Of a stretch of 64,000 nucleotides of DNA, positions 45,762-55,140 are shown one piece after another. Below the pieces are notes generated by a model, which ran no database searches, was not told where the DNA came from, and was given only the letters and a program-made list of their open reading frames with translations. Origin of the DNA: Flavobacterium sp. W4I14 (GTDB taxonomy: Bacteria > Bacteroidota > Bacteroidia > Sphingobacteriales > Sphingobacteriaceae); NCBI GenBank assembly GCA_030817875.1, contig JAUSZU010000001.1, positions 4,774,001 to 4,838,000 of the forward strand, given 5' to 3'. Position 1 is the stretch's first letter; the number at the start of each line of letters is the position of its first letter. A program made the translations under genes and the position numbers.

Positions 45762-46664
45762 ATGGAACCACAAAAGATTAATAAGGGTGATAGAAACAAA
45801 ATTTACTTCCTGGTCATCGTTATTGCAGCTTTAATTGGCACAAATGCTTACTTGTTTTTTAAAGATCGAAAGCAAAGTGAAAGATTTGTTACAGTTAGCA
45901 CAGAGAAGGATAAACTGCGGCTCGAGGTAGAAAAGATTGAGGTTGAGCTGGATAAGGTTAATGCATTGAACCTGGATTTAAACGAGAAACTTGTTGAAGA
46001 GCAGAAACTTGCCCGGGTAAAAATCGAAGAACTTAAAGCAGCTTTAGAAAAAAACCAGATTACCCAGGGCGAACTCGACAAAGCCAATGCACAGATTAAT
46101 GAACTGAAAACATTTGTAAAAAACTATAATGATCAGATTATTCAGCTGCAGAAAGACAATATTTTCCTAAAAAACAGTCGCGATAGTTTACAGAATACCC
46201 TAAGAAACATCAGCAGTAAGGCATCGAACTTAGAGAATGAAAACGCTAATCTAAATGCGAAAGTTAAAACTGCCGCGGCATTAAAGCTTCAATCTGCCGA
46301 AATTATTGCTTTCAGAACAAAATCAAGTGGCAAAAAAGTCGAAGTAACCAAGTCATCTACTGCCGAGAAGTTAAGCGTGCGCTTTAATGTTGTGCCTAAC
46401 CAATTAGCAGAAAAAGGACATCATAACATTTATCTTCGGGTATTCGATCCAGCTGGGAATCTGCTTGCAGACGAAGGAAACCATTTTGAGGCTGATGGGC
46501 AGGATATGCAGTTTAGCCACTCTATTTTTATTAACTACAATAACGATGACAGCACCTATGTTATCGACTGGGCAAACCCTAAACCGTTTATAAAAGGCAT
46601 ATATACCGTAATTTTATATGCTGATGGTAATACCATGGGTAAGGCTCAAGTGGAGCTGAGATAA
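45762..46664 (+). CDS. Membrane-anchored coiled-coil protein of unknown function
   Basis: I do not recognise a named family. The 300-residue protein has one N-terminal membrane segment (about 14-33, IYFLVIVIAALIGTNAYLFF), a long coiled coil (about 38-170, with heptads such as LEKNQITQGELDKANAQI), then a C-terminal beta-rich domain (about 185-300) with HHNIYLRVFDPAGNLL and IKGIYTVILYADG. With the N-terminus inside, the coil and beta domain would be periplasmic. Similar layouts are common in Sphingobacteriaceae and may have an envelope-structural role, which is a guess. It converges with a histidine kinase gene. Confidence 0.7.
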   Translation: MEPQKINKGDRNKIYFLVIVIAALIGTNAYLFFKDRKQSERFVTVSTEKDKLRLEVEKIEVELDKVNALNLDLNEKLVEEQKLARVKIEELKAALEKNQITQGELDKANAQINELKTFVKNYNDQIIQLQKDNIFLKNSRDSLQNTLRNISSKASNLENENANLNAKVKTAAALKLQSAEIIAFRTKSSGKKVEVTKSSTAEKLSVRFNVVPNQLAEKGHHNIYLRVFDPAGNLLADEGNHFEADGQDMQFSHSIFINYNNDDSTYVIDWANPKPFIKGIYTVILYADGNTMGKAQVELR

Positions 46665-46707
46665 ACCCCACTTTCTGATAACCAAATCTCTTCTGATTAT
46701 TTTTAAT

Positions 46708-49700
46708 TTAAGCTAACGGAAAGTTTAAGTAGAATGTTGTTCCTAAGCCACTTATCGAGGTAAACTTAACCGAACCGCCCGCATTTTCTACAGCCTGCTT
46801 AACAAAGGCTAAGCCTAAACCTGTACCTGAGGTTTTTGTAGTAAAGTTCGGTACAAATATTTTATCGTGCAGGGCCGGTGGAATGCCTTTTCCATTATCT
46901 TTTATTTCGATATATGCATTTTTTGCGTCTACATATATAATGATGGTTATGCAGCATAAAGTTTCCTCATCAATAGCTTCTATTGCGTTTTTAAGCAGGT
47001 TGTTAAACGTTCTTAAAAGCTGATCGTGATCGGCCATGATTTCGATGTCCTTATCACTTTTGTTAAGCACATCAATGGTTACATTTTCTGTACTTTTAAA
47101 TACTTCTCTCGCCTGTTCAATAATCGGGAGTAAAGAAAGGCGCTCCAAATTAGTATCGGGCATTTTGGCAAAATTAGAAAACTCAGAAGCAATTTTCGAA
47201 AGGCTGTCAATCTGTTCTATAAACGATTTGCTAAACTTATTAAACTTCAGTTCGAAGTTAGGATCTTTCTCTTTCCACGATTTCTCTAACAGCTGAACAC
47301 CTAATTTTAAAGGCGTTAACGGATTCTTAATTTCGTGGGCGACCTGTTTCGCCATTTCGCGCCAGGCACTCTCCCGTTCCGATCTGGCGAGCTTAATCGC
47401 ACTATCTTCTAAGGCCGCAATCATATGGTTATACTCCTTAATTAGAGATCCGATCTCATCATGCCTACGCCATACGATGGGCTCGTTCTTTTGCCCGATT
47501 TTCGTTTTACTAATACTTTCCTGAATAAAAGTTAAGGGACTGGTAATCTGATTGGCCAAAAATACAGCCAATACGCCAATGGCCACAAATACCAGGGCAT
47601 AGAGATTAATCAGGTTACTTACAAAAAGCGCCAGTTTATCTGTATATTCTTCTTCGGTAGAGTAATTTGGCAGGCCGATATAGGCAATTGTTTTATTTTG
47701 TGCGTTCCTGATGGGGGCATATGCCGCAGCGTAGGTTAAGTTGCCTATCTTTTCTTCAGTATTGATAAATTCTGATCGATGCAAGCCTTCCAAAGAAGCA
47801 AAGGCAAACGGCCCCATCTTTTTACCGATAATTTTATAATTATAAAGTTTTGGATAAGTGGTCATGATCAGGTTACCACTCAGATCGTATAGGTTCAGAT
47901 CCGCGTTATTGATATCAGCAAAATTATTGAAATCTGCTGCTGCATTCTCGTCGTTTGCAATTATGCCATTACTAAAAATCTGCTTTTCAAAATTTTGTTG
48001 AATCTTCCTTATCTTATCCTTTAATATAGCATCCTGCTGTCCACGGTACTCATTGTTCATATAATAATAAGTTCCCCAACCTACAATTACCAGCGTTGCT
48101 ACAACGGCCAATACAATAGATACCTGGATTCTGGTTTTATACAAAATTTTATTGGCATTGATCATTAAAGATCTGTTGATACTAAACCAGCCCACCTTAT
48201 CATCATCAAGGTTTTTGATTAGCCATATAAGTCCATAAAGCAGCAAGGAGAAGATGATAAATATCAGAAAGAAAAACGATAACGCTGCCAAACGTTCTAC
48301 ATAATCTACCTTCTCTTTGCTGATTACAACCATTTTGCTATCAGTAGGCTTATAAATTAAATGGCTGTAGCGAAGTTCATCATCATTACTGGTTATAAAA
48401 TCATCCTTTTTACCTTTAAATATACTTCCATCTAAAGGGTAGGTATAATTTCCAGATTGATTAAGCAATTTATTATTGCTGTACAAGGCAATAGAATAAC
48501 CCTTAAAATCTTCATCTTTGATCATTTTTTGATCCCCTAAGAGATCGGGTAGCCGATTATTATAATTATACGGCTTCGAGCGGAGTTCGATAACAAGCGT
48601 GCCTAATAAACTGCCATTATCTACAACCGAAATGATACCAAAGTAATCCTGATAACCAAATGTATTGTTAACCTGATAAAAAAAGTTAGCCCCATCAATT
48701 TTAACAGAGCCAGCCTCAACCAGGTTTTTATATTTATCAATCGGTGGTGTATCAGAATTTTCTATCGCAGCACCCAATCTATCATATGGATAGATCTGAT
48801 AATCGTAGCGGTTTAAATAGCCATCTAAATAATCTTTGATATGATTTTTGAGCACCGAGTAACTGCCTTTTCGGTTTTGAGTAAAATAGCCTGTCAGAAA
48901 ATTATCTTTAACAATTTCATTGCCCAAAGTACCTAAAGCAATAATGGCATTCGGATCTTCTGACGATTGCACTTTCCTGGCCAAGGGCTCGCGCAAACTT
49001 CTTTCCTTAATATCTTTATACTTGGTGTATTTAATAGAGGTATTAAAGGCCAGGCAGAAAAATACGATGGCAAACATGCCGATTGAGAAGTTTTTTTCTT
49101 TTAGATAAACAGCCCGTGCAACGATAAATAATACAAGGGCAAAAACGATAAAAAATGCATTAAAATCTACCACTAGCTTGTAGATAAAAACACCTGCAAA
49201 GCCAATTAAGAAAATAATGACCCGCTCTTTATTTGTAACATTTAATTGACTGCTTACCGTTGCTGAAACAGCCGTTATCAGGTAAATCTGAAACCAGGCC
49301 AGACATAAAATCACAATACCTACCCAACTGGTACCGCTAAGCTTAAGGATATTAACGATATCGAAATTAATTTTTGAGTTAAAAATCAACCCGAAGAAAA
49401 TATCATCAGTATCCCAAACTATCCGCCCTATCAAGACCATCAAGCCAGTCTGAATAACGACTCCAATTATTTTGCTCCGCTTAATCCATCCCGGAAACTT
49501 ATATTGTTCCTTATGGTTGTACATAAACAAGAGCAACCAGGTTAGTGCAATTACGTTTAGCAGAAAATCGCCAAGCGAAGGCATCAGAAAATTATCGGCA
49601 TATATCCTCGGATCAAATAAATCTAAAGTAAACCTATGGTTAAACCAACCATAGTATAAATCTGTTAACCGAAATGCCAGGAAGAAAAATAATAATAAAA

Positions 49701-50439
49701 AGGTACCCCAGGCAATATGTCCACGCCGGGCAATAAACGAACTTAAAGAGTTAAAAAACATGCAAATGCACAACATGCCGGCAACAAACAACCATAATTG
49801 CGTACCCGAATAATGAGTTTCTGCATACCCTGGCTTAACCTTAAGTCCGAATAAAAACTTATTATCCAGGCTTTTTATTACATATACATCCCTATCGGTA
49901 AAAGATGCAAATGTTAATATTTTGGTATTTGATAAAATTGGATCGATATCATTTTTAAAATACTTTGTTTCTTTAAAAGGATATTGAGATTGAATGGTGA
50001 TCAAGAAAATAAGGCTAAAATCGCCCTGGGTACTTTTAATCACCTCATACCAGCCGTTATAAAAAAACAATACCGAACTACCCTCTTTTATTGTAGCTGG
50101 ATCTATTTCGGAAACTTTATTGGTACTCCAAAACCTAAGCTGGTTATTTTGGTAGGTTAGTAAGTTTATACCATTGTTTGTGCGGTATGCTTTGATAAAA
50201 TCTATCGCGTTTTTAGGATCGAGATGAAATTGTTTAGCTTTGGCAACCTGCTTTTTATCAGCCAGAAAGCTTTTTACCGCTTTTTCTTTAATCAAAAGGT
50301 TCTGTTGAATCTCTTGTGCATCGTGCTCCAAGAGCTCATTTTTGGTTGTAAACCTGCTTAACGAAATAGAAGTTGCAATGAGGCAACAGCCCAAAACAAG
50401 CAATAGAAATCTTATTTTTACACCAAAGCTCATTTTCAT
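46708..50439 (-). CDS. Large multi-pass sensor histidine kinase (NtrY-like core)
   Basis: A 1243-residue protein with an elaborate input. A membrane segment (about 8-28) is followed by an extracytoplasmic domain (to about 205), a cluster of seven or so membrane segments (about 210-470), a second extracytoplasmic domain, another membrane pair (about 720-800), a third sensor region and a membrane segment (about 945-975). HAMP, HisKA (H-box AKQVAHEIKNPLTPL) and HATPase_c (IKDNGKGIPP, FTTKTSGTGLGLAFV) complete it. The NPLTPLKLGVQLL core resembles NtrY-type kinases. Length is about twice a usual kinase. No response regulator is adjacent, so it is an orphan by position. The signal is unknown. Confidence 0.88.
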   Translation of the reverse strand: MKMSFGVKIRFLLLVLGCCLIATSISLSRFTTKNELLEHDAQEIQQNLLIKEKAVKSFLADKKQVAKAKQFHLDPKNAIDFIKAYRTNNGINLLTYQNNQLRFWSTNKVSEIDPATIKEGSSVLFFYNGWYEVIKSTQGDFSLIFLITIQSQYPFKETKYFKNDIDPILSNTKILTFASFTDRDVYVIKSLDNKFLFGLKVKPGYAETHYSGTQLWLFVAGMLCICMFFNSLSSFIARRGHIAWGTFLLLFFFLAFRLTDLYYGWFNHRFTLDLFDPRIYADNFLMPSLGDFLLNVIALTWLLLFMYNHKEQYKFPGWIKRSKIIGVVIQTGLMVLIGRIVWDTDDIFFGLIFNSKINFDIVNILKLSGTSWVGIVILCLAWFQIYLITAVSATVSSQLNVTNKERVIIFLIGFAGVFIYKLVVDFNAFFIVFALVLFIVARAVYLKEKNFSIGMFAIVFFCLAFNTSIKYTKYKDIKERSLREPLARKVQSSEDPNAIIALGTLGNEIVKDNFLTGYFTQNRKGSYSVLKNHIKDYLDGYLNRYDYQIYPYDRLGAAIENSDTPPIDKYKNLVEAGSVKIDGANFFYQVNNTFGYQDYFGIISVVDNGSLLGTLVIELRSKPYNYNNRLPDLLGDQKMIKDEDFKGYSIALYSNNKLLNQSGNYTYPLDGSIFKGKKDDFITSNDDELRYSHLIYKPTDSKMVVISKEKVDYVERLAALSFFFLIFIIFSLLLYGLIWLIKNLDDDKVGWFSINRSLMINANKILYKTRIQVSIVLAVVATLVIVGWGTYYYMNNEYRGQQDAILKDKIRKIQQNFEKQIFSNGIIANDENAAADFNNFADINNADLNLYDLSGNLIMTTYPKLYNYKIIGKKMGPFAFASLEGLHRSEFINTEEKIGNLTYAAAYAPIRNAQNKTIAYIGLPNYSTEEEYTDKLALFVSNLINLYALVFVAIGVLAVFLANQITSPLTFIQESISKTKIGQKNEPIVWRRHDEIGSLIKEYNHMIAALEDSAIKLARSERESAWREMAKQVAHEIKNPLTPLKLGVQLLEKSWKEKDPNFELKFNKFSKSFIEQIDSLSKIASEFSNFAKMPDTNLERLSLLPIIEQAREVFKSTENVTIDVLNKSDKDIEIMADHDQLLRTFNNLLKNAIEAIDEETLCCITIIIYVDAKNAYIEIKDNGKGIPPALHDKIFVPNFTTKTSGTGLGLAFVKQAVENAGGSVKFTSISGLGTTFYLNFPLA

Positions 50440-50473
50440 CTACGGATAAAGATATTAAATATTGATAAAAAAC

Positions 50474-50503
50474 AACGCCATAAACAGCTGAGTTTATGGC
50501 GTT
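50474..50503 (-). terminator. Intrinsic terminator after fabD
   Basis: AACGCCATAAAC (50474-50485) and GTTTATGGCGTT (50492-50503) form a perfect 12-bp stem with a 6-base loop. On the minus strand the stem is followed by a T-rich run, ending the fabD transcript before the kinase gene. Confidence 0.85.
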
Positions 50504-50529
50504 GGCACTAATATTCTATTTTGAATAAA

Positions 50530-51411
50530 TTAAGCTATGGTAGCACTACTTGTTTGTACTTCGCGGCTTACCTTTTTAACCAATCCCTGTAATACATTAC
50601 CCGGGCCAACCTCTACAAATTCAGTTGCACTATCGGCTAACATGTTCCCTACTGTTTGTGTCCAACGTACAGCACCCGTTAATTGTTTAATTAAATTGCC
50701 TTTAATTTCAGTTGGGTTGGTATATGGCTTTGCATCAACATTTTGGTAAACCGGACAAATTGGTGCAGAAATATGAGTAGCTTCTATAGCTGCCTGTAAT
50801 TCAATTTTTGCAGGTTCCATTAAAGGAGAGTGGAATGCACCGCCTACATTTAATTTTAAAGCTCTTTTAGCACCCGCTTCTGTTAGTTTAGCACAAGCCA
50901 GATCAATCCCTTCTATACTGCCCGAAATTACCAATTGCCCTGGGCAGTTATAATTTGCAGGAACTACCACGGCATCAATTTCTGCACAGATTTTTTCAAC
51001 CACATCATCAGCTAAACCTAAAATAGCTGCCATGGTCGATGGTTGTGCTTCACAAGCTTTTTGCATCGCATTTGCACGGGCAATAACCAGTTTTAACCCA
51101 TCTTCAAAACTTAATGCATTTGCGGCCACTAATGCTGAAAATTCGCCTAACGAATGACCTGCAACCATATCTGGTTTAAAATCATCTCCCAACACTTTGG
51201 CTAAAATAACCGAATGCAAAAAGATTGCTGGTTGGGTTACATTGGTTTGTTTAAGCTCTTCATCTGTTCCGCTAAACATAATATCGCTAATGCGGAAACC
51301 GATAATTTCATTAGCCTGTTCAAATAATGCTGCAGCTTTTGGGTGCTCATAAAGATCTTTACCCATACCTACAAACTGTGCTCCCTGTCCGGGAAAAATA
51401 TATGCTTTCAT
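50530..51411 (-). CDS. fabD: Malonyl-CoA--ACP transacylase
   Basis: A 293-residue cytoplasmic enzyme with the FabD motifs FPGQGAQFVGMG at the N-terminus, nucleophile Ser87 in GHSLGE, an Arg near 112 (IARANAMQ) and the second-site His in GGAFHSPLM. It moves malonyl from CoA to acyl carrier protein to start fatty-acid elongation. Length is standard and no fusion is present. Other fab genes are not adjacent; upstream on the same strand are folE and a PTPS-family gene, with a 87-bp gap that suggests an independent or weakly coupled transcript. A terminator follows at 50474-50503. Confidence 0.96.
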   Translation of the reverse strand: MKAYIFPGQGAQFVGMGKDLYEHPKAAALFEQANEIIGFRISDIMFSGTDEELKQTNVTQPAIFLHSVILAKVLGDDFKPDMVAGHSLGEFSALVAANALSFEDGLKLVIARANAMQKACEAQPSTMAAILGLADDVVEKICAEIDAVVVPANYNCPGQLVISGSIEGIDLACAKLTEAGAKRALKLNVGGAFHSPLMEPAKIELQAAIEATHISAPICPVYQNVDAKPYTNPTEIKGNLIKQLTGAVRWTQTVGNMLADSATEFVEVGPGNVLQGLVKKVSREVQTSSATIA

Positions 51412-51498
51412 TATAATTAGTTTGGCGTATCGCGTTTGCGGCTGGCGTTTTTTATCTATTGCCTTATCTTGATACTTATTACTTTCTACTAAATACTA

Positions 51499-52134
51499 TT
51501 AATCTAAACTCGCGGTAATTAACCTTAAAAACTCGGCTCTTGTTTTATCATTACTTAAAAAAGTCCCCGTAAAGGCTGATGTTGTGGTTACCGAATTTTG
51601 CTTTTGCACACCACGCATAGACATGCATAAGTGCCTGCACTCTATTACCACTGCAACGCCCATTGGGCTAAGGGTATTTTGGATACAATCTCTGATTTCG
51701 TTCGTTAAACGTTCCTGTACCTGTAAACGACGGGCAAAAGCATCAACTACGCGTGGGATTTTACTTAAACCAACAATGTGTCCGTTAGGAATATAAGCAA
51801 TATGTGCTTTACCGAAGAATGGTAGCATATGGTGTTCGCACATCGAATATACTTCAATATCCTTAACCACAACCATTTGGCTATAATCTTCTTCAAACAT
51901 TGCGCCCTTCAGAATCTCATCAGGTTTTAAATCGTAACCATGTGTTAAATATTGCAACGCCTTAGCCACGCGCTCCGGTGTTTTTAGTAAACCTTCGCGT
52001 TCTGGATTTTCGCCCAACTGGCCAAGAATATCTTTATAATGTGTAGCTACAGCTTCAATTTTATCTTCGTTGTATCGGTCTATTTTTACATAGCCATCTC
52101 TTGACTCGCCTTTCAATACGTCTTTATCGCTCAT
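51499..52134 (-). CDS. folE: GTP cyclohydrolase I
   Basis: A 211-residue enzyme with the FolE core intact: the zinc ligands in SMCEHHMLPFFGKAHIAYIP and in ECRHLCMSMRGV, and the VVDAFARRLQVQERLT segment. It converts GTP to 7,8-dihydroneopterin triphosphate, the entry to folate and pterin synthesis. The N-terminal 40 residues are charged and family-variable. It begins 12 bp after the stop of a PTPS-family gene, so the two are probably cotranscribed. The pair FolE plus PTPS makes a pterin such as a tetrahydropterin or the queuosine precursor. Confidence 0.96.
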   Translation of the reverse strand: MSDKDVLKGESRDGYVKIDRYNEDKIEAVATHYKDILGQLGENPEREGLLKTPERVAKALQYLTHGYDLKPDEILKGAMFEEDYSQMVVVKDIEVYSMCEHHMLPFFGKAHIAYIPNGHIVGLSKIPRVVDAFARRLQVQERLTNEIRDCIQNTLSPMGVAVVIECRHLCMSMRGVQKQNSVTTTSAFTGTFLSNDKTRAEFLRLITASLD

Positions 52135-52146
52135 TAATTCGGGGTT

Positions 52147-52557
52147 TTAACCAAAGTATTCAACAAAATTATTTTCGGTTTCGTATATTTTTACGCAATG
52201 TAAAACTGCACCGCTCTCTGCTATCGGCGCCCATAATTGTTTCCAGATTTCTATGGCCAGATTTTCTGTTGAAGCCAGTTTGCCTTTCATAAAATCTACA
52301 TCAAGATTCAAGTTTTTATGATCAACCTTATCTACCACATAGTCATTCATCACGTCTTTCAGCCATTTCAAATCAACAAGAAAACCTGTTTCCGGATTCA
52401 CTTCGCCTTTAACTGTAACATATAACCAATAGTTATGGCCATGCCAATTGGGGTTGGCACATTTACCATAAACTTCATTGTTTTTATCATCATCCCAATC
52501 GGTACGGGCCAATTTGTGCGCCGCATTGAAGGATGCTTTTCTCGTTATGTAAATCAT
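52147..52557 (-). CDS. 6-pyruvoyl-tetrahydropterin synthase / 6-carboxytetrahydropterin synthase family
   Basis: A 136-residue enzyme of the PTPS/QueD family. Zinc ligands are His14 (NAAHKL), His39 and His41 (WHGH), and the catalytic Cys33 is in CANPNWHGHNY. The spacing C-X5-HGH and the C-terminal YETENNFVEYFG resemble animal PTPS (CNNPNGHGHNY) more than E. coli QueD. It lies 12 bp upstream of folE, which supplies its substrate dihydroneopterin triphosphate. It may therefore make 6-pyruvoyl-tetrahydropterin, or feed queuosine if it is a QueD; other queuosine genes are not in the window. A CAAATATA (52575-52582) supplies a TAnnTTTG element upstream. Confidence 0.85.
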   Translation of the reverse strand: MIYITRKASFNAAHKLARTDWDDDKNNEVYGKCANPNWHGHNYWLYVTVKGEVNPETGFLVDLKWLKDVMNDYVVDKVDHKNLNLDVDFMKGKLASTENLAIEIWKQLWAPIAESGAVLHCVKIYETENNFVEYFG

Positions 52558-52662
52558 TACTATAAAATAAAATGCAAATATACGGATAAAGGTTTAAGCT
52601 TAAAGACTAAAGACCAAAGCTTACATAAAACTTAATTGAAAACAATCTGCTAACTTTACCAT

Positions 52663-53286
52663 ATGAAAATTTTAGTTGTTGCCGCTACAAAAGCTGAACT
52701 CACTTTCTTTTATCAACATTTTAATTTGCCGGATGGAAATTTTGTAGAAAATAAAAATTTCGATTTGCTGATCACAGGCGTAGGAATGGTAGCAACAGCA
52801 TTTGCCCTAGGCAAACATCTTTCATCTAAATATAGTCTTGTGGTAAATTTCGGCATCGCCGGGAGCTTCGATCGGAATATAGCCTTAGGTACCGTATTAA
52901 ATATTACCGAAGATACTTTTGCAGAGCTCGGCGCCGAAAATGGAGACGAATTTTTAACCATAAGCGATTTAGGTTTTGGTGAGAATCATTACACCTCGAA
53001 AACAAACAAAAGCGTTAACCTACCGGTAGCAAAAGGCATAACCGTGAACTGTGTAACGGGAAGCGAAAAAAGCATTAAAAATTTAATTAAAAGGTTAAAT
53101 CCAACGACCGAAAGTATGGAAGGTGCTGCTATTTTTTATGCCAGCAAACAGTTAAATATAGATTGTTTACAGATTAGAAGTATATCTAATTATGTAGAAC
53201 CAAGAAATAAAGACAATTGGAAAATTGGCTTGGCCATTAAAAACTTAAACGATTGGGCCATTGCATTTGTTGGAGAAATGAACTGA
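52663..53286 (+). CDS. mqnB: Futalosine hydrolase
   Basis: A 207-residue nucleosidase-fold protein with KILVVAATKAE at the N-terminus, ITGVGMVATAFALGKHL, NFGIAGSFDRNIALG and the substrate/catalytic segment ESMEGAAIFYASKQL. The ISNYVEPRNKDNWKI segment is characteristic of futalosine hydrolases in the PNP/UDP phosphorylase superfamily. It releases hypoxanthine from futalosine in the alternative menaquinone pathway. The next gene, 118 bp downstream on the same strand, is mqnD of the same pathway, which confirms the call over a general nucleosidase. mqnA and mqnC are not in this window. Confidence 0.93.
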   Translation: MKILVVAATKAELTFFYQHFNLPDGNFVENKNFDLLITGVGMVATAFALGKHLSSKYSLVVNFGIAGSFDRNIALGTVLNITEDTFAELGAENGDEFLTISDLGFGENHYTSKTNKSVNLPVAKGITVNCVTGSEKSIKNLIKRLNPTTESMEGAAIFYASKQLNIDCLQIRSISNYVEPRNKDNWKIGLAIKNLNDWAIAFVGEMN

Positions 53287-53337
53287 TTATGACTGATTAG
53301 TTTACCGCAGTACTTAATTTTGATTTATGAACCCGAC

Positions 53338-53363
53338 ACAATTAAAATAATTATTTTAATTGT
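53338..53363. promoter_or_regulatory. 26-bp perfect palindrome between mqnB and mqnD
   Basis: ACAATTAAAATAA (53338-53350) is directly followed by its exact complement TTATTTTAATTGT. It lies 41 bp upstream of mqnD. Without a loop it suits a dimeric regulator site or cruciform better than a normal terminator. Confidence 0.45.
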
Positions 53364-53404
53364 CAAAGGCTCCGTCTAACAACTGAAAACAAAAAAATAA
53401 ATAG

Positions 53405-54253
53405 ATGAAACTTACACTTGGATTTTCTCCCTGCCCTAACGATACATTTATTTTCGATGCGCTAATTCACCATAAAATTGACACTGAAGGATTAGAATTT
53501 GAGGTTTCTTATGATGATGTAGAAACTTTAAACCAAAAGGCGCTTAGGGGCGAATTAGATATTACCAAATTAAGTTTCCATGCTTTTGCCTATGTGGCCA
53601 ATCAGTATGCCTTACTGGATGCTGGAAGTGCCCTGGGTTTTGGTGTTGGACCGTTATTAATCAGTAAGAATTATTTCGATGGAGAAAATGACGCTGAACT
53701 CCATACACCAGGCTCCAAACTGAGGGTTGGAATACCAGGAAAATACACTACTGCTAATTTTTTGCTAGGGATTGCTTATCCTCATTTACAAAACAAACAG
53801 GAGCTTGTTTTTTCGGAAATTGAATCAGCTTTGCTTAGCGGGCAGATTGATTTAGGACTGATTATTCACGAAAACAGGTTTACCTATCAGGATAAAGGTT
53901 TAACCAAAATTGTTGATTTAGGCGATTACTGGGAAAAACTAACCGGTTGTGCCATTCCACTGGGCGGCATCGTAATCAACCGTAATTTAGATCGCGAGGT
54001 ACAGTTAAAAGTAAACCGTTTAATCCGCCAATCGGTAGAGTTTGCCTTTTCACATCCAAAATCGGGGATCGATTTTATCCGCGAGCATGCCCAGGCCATG
54101 GAAGAAAGCGTAATGTACAAACACATCGAATTATATGTGAATAAATATAGCATAAACCTTGGCGAAGAAGGCCGTAAAGCGGTTGATACTTTATTTAAAC
54201 TTGCCCAGGAACGAAATATTATTCCTGCCATTCAAGAGAATTTATATATCTAA
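53405..54253 (+). CDS. mqnD: 1,4-dihydroxy-6-naphthoate synthase
   Basis: A 282-residue periplasmic-binding-fold enzyme with the MqnD start LGFSPCPNDTFIFDALIH, the substrate-loop segment DVETLNQKALRGELDITKLS, GSALGFGVGPLLIS and VGIPGKYTTANFLL. It converts cyclic de-hypoxanthinyl-futalosine to 1,4-dihydroxy-6-naphthoate. It follows mqnB; a perfect palindrome separates them, so they may be one operon with internal control or two units. The 3' end is followed by a dispersed palindromic repeat at 54264-54343. Confidence 0.95.
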   Translation: MKLTLGFSPCPNDTFIFDALIHHKIDTEGLEFEVSYDDVETLNQKALRGELDITKLSFHAFAYVANQYALLDAGSALGFGVGPLLISKNYFDGENDAELHTPGSKLRVGIPGKYTTANFLLGIAYPHLQNKQELVFSEIESALLSGQIDLGLIIHENRFTYQDKGLTKIVDLGDYWEKLTGCAIPLGGIVINRNLDREVQLKVNRLIRQSVEFAFSHPKSGIDFIREHAQAMEESVMYKHIELYVNKYSINLGEEGRKAVDTLFKLAQERNIIPAIQENLYI

Positions 54254-54263
54254 TTCATCGATC

Positions 54264-54343
54264 CGTCATCCCGACCGTAGCGGTGAGATCCATAAAAGAT
54301 TTCTCTCCCGAAGGTTCGGGACTGCACGCCAGTCGGAATGACG
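54264..54343. repeat. Dispersed palindromic repeat, copy C
   Basis: It begins CGTCATCCCGACCGTAGCGG and ends CCAGTCGGAATGACG. Inner AGATTTCTCTCCCG resembles copies A and B. It lies between convergent mqnD and the response-regulator gene, a typical REP-like position. Confidence 0.7.
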
Positions 54344-54444
54344 ATAGATCGGCATCATGATAGATTCTCCACGAAGTAGCTATTAGGCCTTTAAAAACAA
54401 TAAAAACGACTAATAAAACAAGTTCAGGATGACGAACCGATCTA

Positions 54445-55140
54445 TTAATTCACCAGCAGCTTATAGCCTTTTCCGTGCACGTTGATAATTTCTACCGTCG
54501 GATCTGCCCTAAGATACTTACGCAACTTGCTCAAAAACACATCCATACTCCTTCCGTTAAAGTAATTATCATCATGCCAGATAGTTAACAATGCCTCTTC
54601 ACGGGTTAAAACGGCATTCTTTTTCAAACACAATAAACGCAGCAGCTCGGCTTCTTTGGTAGAAAGTTTTTGGTGGTGATCATTATCGGTAATAATCTGG
54701 GTTGTATAATCGAAATGATATTGACCGATAGAAAACTGTGTTTCGGCCGCTTCATCGTTGTTATCGGTTTTATTGGCCACACGCTTAAACATCGCATTGA
54801 TACGTAGTAAAAGCTCTTCAATACGGAAAGGTTTGGTAATATAATCATCACCACCTAAATCATAAGCAGCAGATTTATCTTCCAGCATGGTTTTAGCCGT
54901 TGCAAAAATAATGGGCACCTGCGTGTTTACCTTCCTAATGTCTTTACCCAAGGTAAAACCATCTTTTTTAGGCATCATCACATCCAAAATACATAAATCG
55001 AAGTTCTGCTTATTAAACGTTCTCAATCCATCTTCACCATCGGTGCATAATACTACATCAAACTTGCCTTTAAGCTGCAAATAGTCTTGTAACAATAAAC
55101 CTAAATTTGGGTCGTCTTCTACCAGAAGTATTTTTTTCAT
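54445..55140 (-). CDS. OmpR-family response regulator (RprY-like)
   Basis: A 231-residue regulator from ATG 55140 (MKKILLVEDDPNLG); an open extension to an ATG at 55203 adds 21 residues that do not look like receiver sequence. The receiver domain has acidic residues in LVEDDP, phosphoacceptor Asp53 in LCILDVMMPKKDG, the switch Thr in FATAKT and Lys in YITKPF. A C-terminal winged helix (about 130-231, with LSTKEAELLRLLCLKKNAVLTREEAL) follows. The sensor kinase gene lies upstream on the same strand, and the pair resembles Bacteroides RprX/RprY by sequence layout. Targets are unknown. Confidence 0.92.
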   Translation of the reverse strand: MKKILLVEDDPNLGLLLQDYLQLKGKFDVVLCTDGEDGLRTFNKQNFDLCILDVMMPKKDGFTLGKDIRKVNTQVPIIFATAKTMLEDKSAAYDLGGDDYITKPFRIEELLLRINAMFKRVANKTDNNDEAAETQFSIGQYHFDYTTQIITDNDHHQKLSTKEAELLRLLCLKKNAVLTREEALLTIWHDDNYFNGRSMDVFLSKLRKYLRADPTVEIINVHGKGYKLLVN

